This document shows positions 12,657-17,776 of a stretch of 17,776 bases of DNA, piece after piece. This DNA comes from CAXBYZ01 sp963980215 (GTDB taxonomy: Bacteria; Patescibacteriota; Microgenomatia; UBA1400; CG1-02-47-37). The DNA lies in assembly GCA_963980215.1 (NCBI GenBank), contig CAXBYZ010000015.1, forward strand, positions 1-17,776, read 5' to 3'. The position numbers were made by a program, and so were the translations under genes. Below the pieces are notes generated by a model that made no database searches, was not told the origin of the DNA, and worked only from the letters and a program-made list of their open reading frames with translations. Numbering within the stretch: position 1 is the stretch's first letter; every line of letters starts with the position of its first letter.

Positions 12657-13709
12657 ATGAGACAGAAAAATTTTTCTTTTAAAACTGCCGATCAAAACTT
12701 TTTATCTACAAGGAACCTTGACAATATTGGTTCTTTTTTAGTATCTTACCCTCAGTTAAATCAGCACTATTCTACAACTGGCCACTCTGATTTAATTAGA
12801 TCTTTGAGGTTGGAAATAGTCTCTGACGTAGATCAAGCCACGTTGTTGTGGCAGGAATTTAGTCAGAATCAAACTTTGTTTGATACCCTAGAATTTAGAT
12901 TGGCTTTTTTTGAGGCTTATAAACCAAAAATACACTTTGTGACTTTAAAAAGTCCGACTGAAGTGGTTGGTTTATTACCACTACAATATGAGGAAGATAA
13001 GCAAAAGTATTTTTGGTTTGGGAGTTGGTGGCAAGAAGAAAATAAGTTTTTGGTTAAAGATGAGCTCTATATTCCTTTATTATTAGCATCTTGTCCGTTA
13101 CCGTTAAATCTAAATGCAATTAGCTTTGAGCTACCAACATGGATTCAAAAAGTAATAGAGTTTAAAGCAGATGATCCAAAGTATATTTTAAAGCTTGACC
13201 TAATCGACACGCTTGATGATTACTTGGCTACTTTAGACAAAAAGAAGAGGTATAATTTAAAAAGAGATTTTAGAGTTATTGAAGCTTATAAACCGGAAAT
13301 AGTTATTGATAATTTTTCAGATTTTGATGGCTTGGTGGAGCTGTCTAAAAAGCGTTTTTTTGAAAAAGGTGAAGAGACTGACTGGGAAGATAAAAGAAGG
13401 GTAGAGGCATTTAGAAAAGTAATTGAGTATGGGCGAAAAAAAATTAGTTATCAAATACGAATGGTAACGATTAAGATCGGGTCAAAGTTGGCGGCAGTTG
13501 ATCTAGTGGCTGTTTTTAATGGTTGCTACTACCCACTAAAGTGCGGTTACAATGTTAAGGATTTTCCTGGGATTGGGAACTATGTAAATTTATTAGAAAT
13601 TAAGGATGCAATTGATTTGGGGTTAAATAAGATGGATTTTTTGGAGATTGGATATGGTTGGAAAGATAAGTGGTTTGAGTCAATACCCTTATTGATGTAT
13701 GAAAAGTAA
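12657..13709 (+). CDS. GNAT/FemAB-like acyltransferase (BioF2-like, Acetyltransf_6 type)
   Basis: 350 residues. The C-terminal half fits the Acetyltransf_6/BioF2-like group: LKLDLIDTLDDYLATLDKKKRYNLKRDFR (about 178-206), a long basic helix segment around 240-262, then LAAVDLVAVFNGCYYPLKCGY (278-298) and GIGNYVNLLEIKDAIDLGL (305-323), ending DFLEIGYGWKDKW. Such enzymes transfer acyl or aminoacyl groups; FemA relatives use aminoacyl-tRNA, others acyl-CoA. The N-terminal half (about 52-165) looks like a degenerate first GNAT lobe. The first ~50 residues are not conserved to my eye, so a later start is possible. It has its own promoter and overlaps the next gene by 11 nt, suggesting that both act on the same, unknown, product. 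Confidence 0.72.
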   Translation: MRQKNFSFKTADQNFLSTRNLDNIGSFLVSYPQLNQHYSTTGHSDLIRSLRLEIVSDVDQATLLWQEFSQNQTLFDTLEFRLAFFEAYKPKIHFVTLKSPTEVVGLLPLQYEEDKQKYFWFGSWWQEENKFLVKDELYIPLLLASCPLPLNLNAISFELPTWIQKVIEFKADDPKYILKLDLIDTLDDYLATLDKKKRYNLKRDFRVIEAYKPEIVIDNFSDFDGLVELSKKRFFEKGEETDWEDKRRVEAFRKVIEYGRKKISYQIRMVTIKIGSKLAAVDLVAVFNGCYYPLKCGYNVKDFPGIGNYVNLLEIKDAIDLGLNKMDFLEIGYGWKDKWFESIPLLMYEK

Positions 13710-14273
13710 TCAATTTAATGAGGATTATTACAACACAGACGGTTATGATACTTACTTGAAGGATTTTAAAGACTGTTGAGCAAGATTGAGTTAAAACTAA
13801 AGGCTAATATTTTAGATGTTGGTTGTGGCATGGGTGGAGTGATTAAGGCTTTTAGGGATTGTGATTTTGTGGCTGTTGGTACAGAAATATCTGATTATTG
13901 TCTAAAGCATTCGCCAGTAAAAAAATATTTGCAAAAAGTTGGGGTAACTAGTTTACCATTTGAAGATAATTATTTTGATTTGGTGATTTGCCAGGACGTT
14001 TTGTGTTATTTAGATCGAAAACAGATTTATCAAGCGGTCAAAGAGTTGGTTGGAGTGACAAAGCAGTATTTGTATATTGAAGTGATTTCTAAGGGGTCGC
14101 CAAATAGTAAGCAGTCGGTCAATCCAGATAGGTTAAGAAAATCTAAAAATTTACTAACTAAACAAGAGTGGTTTAAAGTTTTTTGTTCAGAGAACTTACG
14201 ACCATTGAGCAAGGTTTATTCAATTGAAGATAATCCTGATTTTAATTATATGTTTTTAAAGCAGAGGAAATAA
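13699..14273 (+). pseudogene. SAM-dependent methyltransferase, frameshifted near its N-terminus
   Basis: From ATG 13699 the frame gives MKSNQFNEDYYNTDGYDTYL and KDFKDC, then TGA at 13777. This is the usual N-terminus of a class I methyltransferase group. In the -1 frame the gene continues RLLSKIELKLKANILDVGCG with SAM motif I, then TEISDYCLKHSP, DLVICQDVLCYL (motif IV region) and YIEVISKGSPNS to 14273. Adding one A to the AAA at 13768-13770 would restore one open frame reading DFK-RLLSKIEL, so a one-base loss (mutation or sequencing error) is the simplest explanation. A TTG at 13776 could start a shortened 165-residue protein that keeps motif I. The start overlaps the acyltransferase by 11 nt. 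Substrate unknown. Confidence 0.7.
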
Positions 14274-14290
14274 AAATAGGAGTTTAACTC

Positions 14291-14461
14291 TTAGTGACCT
14301 GCTTTATTATTACGATTACCGCCACGACCTGATTTTCGTTGTTCTTTTCCCTTACCTGGTTTTTGGCCTCCACTTTTTTTTCTTTTTTTAGCTTTTTGTC
14401 TTGTATGTTTCTTTTCCCCAAACTCGACAATGTTATGATATGAAGTTTCCCTTCCTTCCAT
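14291..14461 (-). CDS. Small, very basic protein of unknown function (56 residues)
   Basis: ATG at 14461 is preceded, 7 nt away, by the Shine-Dalgarno AGGAG (14473-14469), one of the best in the window. The product starts MEGRETSYHNIVEFGEKK and continues with a Lys/Arg-rich stretch (RQKAKKRKKSGG), a Gly/Lys/Gln section and a Gly/Asn/Arg end (GRGGNRNNKAGH). About a third of residues are Lys or Arg; there is no membrane segment, signal peptide or cysteine. The composition suggests a disordered RNA- or ribosome-binding protein. It lies 33 nt after tRNA-Trp on the same strand, so the two may share a transcript. I do not recognise the family. Being real is supported by the ribosome binding site and context; the function is open. 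Confidence 0.6.
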   Translation of the reverse strand: MEGRETSYHNIVEFGEKKHTRQKAKKRKKSGGQKPGKGKEQRKSGRGGNRNNKAGH

Positions 14462-14494
14462 TTTTTATCTCCTAGATTTTTTTATTTGATAAGG

Positions 14495-14565
14495 CAGGGC
14501 CGCCAAGGATCGAACTTGGGAGAAGGGTTTTGGAGACCCTCATGATACCGCTTCATCACGGCCCT
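14495..14565 (-). tRNA. tRNA-Trp (anticodon CCA)
   Basis: Acceptor AGGGCCG pairs with CGGCCCT. D-stem ATGA/TCAT; anticodon stem AGGGT/ACCCT with loop CTCCAAA; T-arm CCAAG, TTCGATC, CTTGG. Discriminator G; the 3' CCA is not fully encoded (CCT follows). An extended -10 TGA-TATAAT (14588-14580, minus) lies just upstream. Confidence 0.95.
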
Positions 14566-14579
14566 ATATGTGATTAGGT

Positions 14580-14622
14580 ATTATATCAGCTTGCAGGATT
14601 GGGTGCAGGCGGGTAGTATAGT
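14580..14622. promoter_or_regulatory. Divergent promoters of tRNA-Trp (minus) and the thioredoxin gene (plus)
   Basis: Minus: TGA followed by TATAAT (14585-14580), start near 14573, 8 nt before the tRNA. Plus: TATAGT (14617-14622), only 5 nt before ATG 14628, so the thioredoxin mRNA should be leaderless. Possible plus -35 TTGCAG (14591-14596) is 20 nt away, longer than ideal. Confidence 0.5.
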
Positions 14623-14627
14623 TAGGT

Positions 14628-14900
14628 ATGAAGGTGATAAAAATTGGAGCTGTTTGGTGTAATGGTTGCTTGGTGATGCGACCAAGATGGGAAAGAATCG
14701 AGGATGAGATGCCCACCCTTGAGACCGAGTACTATGATTTTGATGAAGATAAATCGGTGGTTAAAAAATATGAGGTTACGAGTGGCAAGCTACCCTGTTT
14801 TGTTTGGCTGGATAAAAAAGGGAATGAGCTAGAGAGGATATCTGGTGAGCCGTCGATTAAACAATTAAAAGAAGTAATCCAGAGGCACAGGGGAAAATGA
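14628..14900 (+). CDS. Small thioredoxin-fold protein with C-N-G-C active site
   Basis: A 90-residue cytoplasmic thioredoxin-like protein. The active site VWCNGC is at 9-14 (Cys11, Cys14), on the usual helix start after the first strand KVIKIGAV. The cis-Pro of the fold is Pro57 in KLPCFVWL. There is no signal peptide. The active site differs from the common CGPC, and the length is slightly below the usual ~105. It overlaps the following redoxin-CcdA gene by ATGA, so they are translationally coupled. It probably supplies reducing power to that membrane protein. Its -10 box is 5 nt from the ATG, and no Shine-Dalgarno is present. Confidence 0.85.
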   Translation: MKVIKIGAVWCNGCLVMRPRWERIEDEMPTLETEYYDFDEDKSVVKKYEVTSGKLPCFVWLDKKGNELERISGEPSIKQLKEVIQRHRGK

Positions 14901-16108
14901 AGGGGTTTAAACGGATAGTATTTCTAGTGGTTTTTTTGAGTTTGTGGATGACAAAGCCCGGCCTGGTTAAGGCTCAGGAGCAAAAGGTGGTAGTAAATTT
15001 ATTTTATTTGACCACCTGCCCACATTGTCATGATGAGATTGAGTTTTTAAAAGAGTATGAGAAAGAGGAGGAGATTAGTGTCAAAAAATTTGAAGTGACT
15101 AACAGCAAGAATCGTCAGTTGTGGAGTCGAGTGGGTAATAAAATTGGGGCTGAAGTGGGATCGGTGCCACTAACGGTGATTGGGGATCAATTTATCTTGG
15201 GATTTGATAAACCGGAAACTACCGGTGAAGAGATTAAAGATCTGGTGACTAAAGCTAAAGAGGAAAATTGGTTGGATATAACGGCTGAATATATTGTTGA
15301 TGATGGCAAGAATTTTGACGAAAAAGTGAGTGAGTTTAAGGAAAAAGTTGATCAACAGAAGATACCTACAGAGGTGAGTTTATTGGGGAGAAAAATTAGG
15401 CTGGATACTCTTAGTTTGCCGATGTTGACTTTGGTTTTAGGAATAGTTGATGGTTTTAACCCTTGTGCCATGTGGATCTTAATATTTTTGATTAGCTTGT
15501 TACTTAATATGGATAATAGGTTAAAGATGTGGATTTTGGGCTTGACCTTTATTGGAGTGTCTGGGGCGATGTACTTTGTGATGATGGCGGCTTGGTTGAA
15601 CTTGTTTTTGTTGGTGGGTTTGATTGTTTGGGTGAGATACATTGTGGGTTTGTTCTCTGTGGGAGCTGGAGGCTGGCAGGTGAGGTTGTGGTGGCAAGGT
15701 CGAGGTGGGGGTTGTGAAACCAGCGAAGACGAGAAAAGGCAAAAATTATTTTCTCGATTAAAAAGAGTGGTCTATGAGGAGAAGTTGTGGTTAGCAATCG
15801 GTGGTATTGCGGTGTTGGCGTTTGGGGTGAACTTGTTTGAGTTGATGTGTAGTGCTGGTTTACCGGCGGTGTTTACCAGTGTTCTATCGTTGAATAACTT
15901 ACCTACTTGGCAGTACTATCTATATATTTTGGGATATATATTGTTGTACATGCTGGATGACTTTATTATATTTGTGATTGCCATGATTACTCTAAAAGCG
16001 ACCGGAATTTCTAGCAAGTACGCTAACTGGGCTAGGCTAATTGGGGGAGTAGTGATGCTATATATTGGCTATGCTATGTTGTTTCATCCGGAGAATTTGG
16101 CGTTTTAA
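14897..16108 (+). CDS. Secreted redoxin domain fused to a CcdA/DsbD-like transmembrane electron carrier
   Basis: 403 residues. A signal peptide or anchor at 1-26 (FKRIVFLVVFLSLWM, then QEQK) leads to an outside glutaredoxin/thioredoxin-like domain with LTTCPHCHDEI (Cys41, Cys44) and cis-Pro91 in SVPLTV. After a linker (about 105-170) comes a membrane domain with roughly six helices between 172 and 396. It carries the CcdA/DsbD hallmarks FNPCAMWIL (Cys190) and LMCSAGLP (Cys318), the cysteine pair that carries electrons through the membrane. A charged loop at about 262-295 separates the halves. Together with the thioredoxin before it, this forms a complete cytoplasm-to-outside electron relay for thiol reduction. 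AGGGG 4 nt before the ATG is a fair ribosome binding site. Final acceptors are unknown. Confidence 0.88.
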   Translation: MKGFKRIVFLVVFLSLWMTKPGLVKAQEQKVVVNLFYLTTCPHCHDEIEFLKEYEKEEEISVKKFEVTNSKNRQLWSRVGNKIGAEVGSVPLTVIGDQFILGFDKPETTGEEIKDLVTKAKEENWLDITAEYIVDDGKNFDEKVSEFKEKVDQQKIPTEVSLLGRKIRLDTLSLPMLTLVLGIVDGFNPCAMWILIFLISLLLNMDNRLKMWILGLTFIGVSGAMYFVMMAAWLNLFLLVGLIVWVRYIVGLFSVGAGGWQVRLWWQGRGGGCETSEDEKRQKLFSRLKRVVYEEKLWLAIGGIAVLAFGVNLFELMCSAGLPAVFTSVLSLNNLPTWQYYLYILGYILLYMLDDFIIFVIAMITLKATGISSKYANWARLIGGVVMLYIGYAMLFHPENLAF

Positions 16109-16116
16109 TTTGTTAG

Positions 16117-16189
16117 TGGACCCGAGGAGACTCGAACTCCTGACTTTCACTATGCCATAGTGACACTCTACCAACTGAGTTACGGGCCC
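16117..16189 (-). tRNA. tRNA-Ala (anticodon GGC)
   Basis: Acceptor GGGCCCG pairs with CGGGTCC and includes the G3-U70 pair that identifies alanine tRNA. Anticodon stem TCACT/AGTGA with loop ATGGCAT; T-arm AGGAG, TTCGAGT, CTCCT; discriminator A. CCA is not encoded. It starts 6 nt after the rpmG stop codon, so it is probably processed from the rpmG transcript. Confidence 0.96.
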
Positions 16190-16195
16190 TATAAA

Positions 16196-16369
16196 TTACT
16201 TTAACTTAGTAGTTTCTTTGTGAAGGGTGTGTTTACGGCACCTTCTGCAGTATTTTTTTAGCTCTAGTTTACCTTCAACGTTGTTTCTATTTTTTTGAGA
16301 GATATAGTTATTGGATTTACAGTCATCGCACTTGAAAGCGAGTAAAATCCTTGGTCCTTTTTTAGCCAT
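16196..16369 (-). CDS. rpmG: 50S ribosomal protein L33
   Basis: A 57-residue ribosomal protein near the E site. The start MAKKGPRILLAFKCDDC fits the family, and the body reads YISQKNRNN and LELKKYCRRCRKHTLHKETT. It is the zinc-ribbon (C+) form: Cys14-x-x-Cys17 and Cys41-x-x-Cys44. It lies between tRNA-Thr upstream and tRNA-Ala downstream on the same strand; bacteria often place rpmG next to tRNA and secE-nusG genes, but here that block is 11 kb away. A promoter with an extended -10 ends 8 nt before the ATG, so the mRNA should have almost no leader; no Shine-Dalgarno is visible. Confidence 0.95.
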   Translation of the reverse strand: MAKKGPRILLAFKCDDCKSNNYISQKNRNNVEGKLELKKYCRRCRKHTLHKETTKLK

Positions 16370-16377
16370 ATGGAGGG

Positions 16378-16406
16378 ATGATAGCAGTAATTAGTAAAAT
16401 TATCAA
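16378..16406 (-). promoter_or_regulatory. Promoter of rpmG giving a near-leaderless mRNA
   Basis: Minus strand: TTGATA (16406-16401), 17 nt, TATCAT (16383-16378) preceded by TGC, an extended -10. Transcription would start about 1-2 nt before the ATG at 16369. Confidence 0.6.
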
Positions 16407-16410
16407 TTTG

Positions 16411-16483
16411 AGCCGACGAGCGGAATTGAACCGCTGACCCCGAACTTACCATGTTCGTGCTCTACCAACTGAGCTACATCGGC
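16411..16483 (-). tRNA. tRNA-Thr (anticodon GGT)
   Basis: Acceptor GCCGATG pairs with CGTCGGC. D-arm GCTCAGTTGGTAGAGC; anticodon stem CGAAC/GTTCG with loop ATGGTAA; T-arm AGCGG, TTCAATT, CCGCT; discriminator T. CCA is not encoded. Confidence 0.95.
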
Positions 16484-16496
16484 ATGAATATAGAGT

Positions 16497-16538
16497 ATTC
16501 TACAAGGCCTGCTATTTTCTGTCTAGGTGGGATATAAT
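16497..16538. promoter_or_regulatory. Divergent promoters of tRNA-Thr (minus) and ychF (plus)
   Basis: Minus: TAGACA (16525-16520), 17 nt, TAGAAT (16502-16497), start near 16490, 7 nt before the tRNA. Plus: TATAAT (16533-16538), 7 nt before ATG 16546, which implies a leaderless ychF mRNA; no convincing plus -35 is seen. Confidence 0.6.
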
Positions 16539-16545
16539 CTTAAGC

Positions 16546-17637
16546 ATGAGTTTATCTGTTGCGATTGTTGGTTTGCCAAATGTGGGTAAGTCGACTTTGT
16601 TTAATGCTTTATTAAAACGCCAGGTGGCGTTGGCGGCTAATTATCCTTTTGCTACTATTGAGCCAAATGTGGGAGTGGTTGAAGTTCCGGATGAGAGATT
16701 AGCAAAGTTGGCAGAAGTGGTTAAGCAAAGTGAGGGTTTAAGTAAATTACCACCCCTTATACCTGCAGTGATTACTTTTACCGATATTGCTGGCTTGGTA
16801 AAAGGAGCCCATAAAGGGGAAGGGTTGGGGAATAAATTTTTGACTCATATCAGGGAAACGGATTTGATTTGCCATGTTTTACGGGCGTTTGAAGATGGAG
16901 ATGTGGTAGTCACTGGTGAACTTGATCCGGCGGAGGACTTAAAAACAGTGAGAATGGAGTTGATTTTAAAAGATGTAGAGACGGTAGAGAGTCAATTGGA
17001 AAGATCCAAGGGTCCGTTGGAGAAGGCTAAACGGGAAATGTTGAGTAAGATATTATCTCAATTGAATGATGGCGTGATGGTTAATTCTATGGAGTTATCT
17101 GAAGATGAGGATGAGTTGGTAAAAGAGTTGTGTTTGATTACGGCAAAAAAAGAGATCTTTGTGGTCAATTTGTCTGAAGAGCAGTTAAAGCAAGCTGATA
17201 AATTGGATTATGCTGCTAAGTTGGGGGTGGATAAGAAAGACTTGGTGTATATTAATGCCAAGCTGGAAGCGGAGTTGAGTGTCTTGAGTAGTGAAGATCA
17301 AGCTAGTTATTTAAAAGATTTAGGTATTTGCGAGTCTGGTATCGACCAAATGGCGCGGTTGGCTTATGGAAAATTAAATTTGATTAGTTTTTTAACAGCG
17401 GGGGAAATTGAGGTTAGGGCCTGGACGATTAAAAAAGGTGCGACGGCGAGAGAGGCTGCCGGAGTGATTCATACCGATTTTGTGAAAAACTTTATTAAAG
17501 CCCAGGTAATAGGTTTTGATGACTATGTTAGTTGTGGTGGAGTCAAGAAGTGCCGAGAACAGGGGAAGCTAAGAGTTGAAGGCAAGGATTATGTGGTTTT
17601 GGATGGTGAAGTAATTGAGTTTATGATTGGTACATGA
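16546..17637 (+). CDS. ychF: Redox-regulated ATPase YchF (Obg-family, OLA1-like)
   Basis: P-loop protein of the Obg group that prefers ATP, binds ribosomes and is linked to stress responses. The P-loop GLPNVGKST is at 9-17, the switch II motif TDIAGLVKGAHKGEGLGN at 79-96, and the G4-like VNLSEEQ replaces the NKxD of GTPases, as expected for YchF. A coiled-coil insertion (about 125-200, with VESQLERSKGPLEKAKREML) and the C-terminal TGS domain (about 275-362, with LISFLTAGEIEVRAWTIKKG) follow. Length 363 is normal. The stop codon TGA lies inside the palindrome at 17634-17654. The -10 box 7 nt upstream predicts leaderless translation. Confidence 0.97.
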   Translation: MSLSVAIVGLPNVGKSTLFNALLKRQVALAANYPFATIEPNVGVVEVPDERLAKLAEVVKQSEGLSKLPPLIPAVITFTDIAGLVKGAHKGEGLGNKFLTHIRETDLICHVLRAFEDGDVVVTGELDPAEDLKTVRMELILKDVETVESQLERSKGPLEKAKREMLSKILSQLNDGVMVNSMELSEDEDELVKELCLITAKKEIFVVNLSEEQLKQADKLDYAAKLGVDKKDLVYINAKLEAELSVLSSEDQASYLKDLGICESGIDQMARLAYGKLNLISFLTAGEIEVRAWTIKKGATAREAAGVIHTDFVKNFIKAQVIGFDDYVSCGGVKKCREQGKLRVEGKDYVVLDGEVIEFMIGT

Positions 17638-17654
17638 AGGTTACGAACCTTCAT
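17634..17654 (+). repeat. Palindrome 7 of the GGTT-MCG-AACC family, overlapping the ychF stop
   Basis: Perfect 9-bp arms ATGAAGGTT and AACCTTCAT around the loop ACG. The ychF TGA (17635-17637) lies in the left arm. No T-run follows, so it is not a standard terminator. A further CCTTGAAGG lies about 35 nt downstream. Confidence 0.85.
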
Positions 17655-17706
17655 ACGTTACTATATCAAAGTGTACCTACAGGGATGATCCTTGAAGGTG
17701 GGGGGT

Positions 17707-17776
17707 TGGTGCTGGGGACAGGATTCGAACCTATGAAGTCTTGCGACGCGCGATTTACAGTCGCGACCATTTGACC
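17707..17776 (-). tRNA. tRNA-Tyr (anticodon GTA), 5' end outside window
   Basis: Anticodon stem CGCGA/TCGCG with loop CTGTAAA gives GTA. A long class II variable arm (GTCGCAAGAC) and T-arm ATAGG, TTCGAAT, CCTGT follow, then acceptor CCCCAGC and discriminator A (17710). CCA (17709-17707) is encoded, unlike in the three other tRNAs here. The acceptor 5' strand and part of the D-arm lie beyond the right edge. Confidence 0.93.

Noticed and set aside
12709..12720. CAAGGAACCTTG palindrome in the acyltransferase gene
   Set aside because: It lacks the GGTT-NCG-AACC core and is only a 12-bp palindrome, so it is not counted in the repeat family.
13764..13779. Programmed -1 ribosomal frameshift in the methyltransferase gene
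   Set aside because: TTTTAAAG in this phase does not fit the X-XXY-YYZ slippery rule: slipping back puts the Lys tRNA on TAA. A simple one-base deletion explains the data better.
14771..14790. GAGGTTACGA segment in the thioredoxin gene resembling half of a palindrome
   Set aside because: There is no complementary right arm, and the encoded residues (YEVTSGKLP) are the expected thioredoxin segment before the cis-Pro.
15352..15797. Several overlapping minus-strand and plus-strand open frames inside the CcdA-like gene
   Set aside because: They arise from the low-complexity coding of membrane helices in the sense frame; none has a ribosome binding site, promoter or recognisable domain.
1..17776. 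CRISPR array, prophage or plasmid functions
   Set aside because: No spaced direct repeats, cas genes, integrase, structural phage genes or replication initiator are visible; the only mobile-element protein is the RAYT.

Overview
The window most likely comes from a small-genome Patescibacteria/CPR bacterium, probably of the Microgenomates group. This is inferred from gene content and style, not from a search. Signs are: TruB without a C-terminal PUA domain; ribosomal proteins and NusG with lysine/glutamate-rich N-terminal tails; many genes without a Shine-Dalgarno sequence and apparently leaderless; and three complete tRNA genes without an encoded CCA. TGA is an ordinary stop here (rplA, ychF, the first gene), which argues against the recoded Gracilibacteria/SR1 groups. 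Ribosomal protein L1 is present.

Layout. 1-850: the end of a WecG/TagA-type glycosyltransferase, then a decayed AbiE-like toxin-antitoxin locus. 973-1221: a small HTH gene. 1305-5341: the ribosomal/transcription block on the minus strand (secE-nusG, rplK-rplA, rplJ-rplL), split by truB on the plus strand. 5400-8162: galU, nfo and a membrane-anchored alpha/beta hydrolase. 8163-8887: a REP-associated tyrosine transposase (RAYT) bracketed by palindromes. 8888-10705: typA. 10794-12564: a divergent D-2-hydroxyacid dehydrogenase / TrmB-like regulator pair. 12657-14273: an acyltransferase overlapping a frameshifted methyltransferase. 14291-14565: a 56-residue basic protein and tRNA-Trp. 14628-16108: thioredoxin plus a redoxin-CcdA fusion. 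16117-16483: a tRNA-Thr / rpmG / tRNA-Ala unit. 16546 to the end: ychF and a truncated tRNA-Tyr.

The most notable signal is a family of seven palindromes sharing the core GGTT-(A/C)CG-AACC. Their outer arms differ between loci, yet six of seven are perfectly self-complementary. Three copies lie inside coding sequence (two in truB, one in the RAYT), always in the same reading frame so that the loop is one codon. The other four sit at stop codons. The RAYT gene has one copy on each side and one inside, and the upstream copy contributes to its promoter. This looks like a REP/RAYT system whose palindromes are tolerated both as protein code and as 3' ends.

Two regulatory themes recur. First, -10 boxes lie 5-8 nt before the ATG of truB, RAYT, trx, rpmG and ychF, implying leaderless mRNAs. 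Second, terminator-like hairpins with U-runs lie directly before the start codons of rplK, rplJ and typA. In rplJ this hairpin is part of an L10-leader-like RNA.
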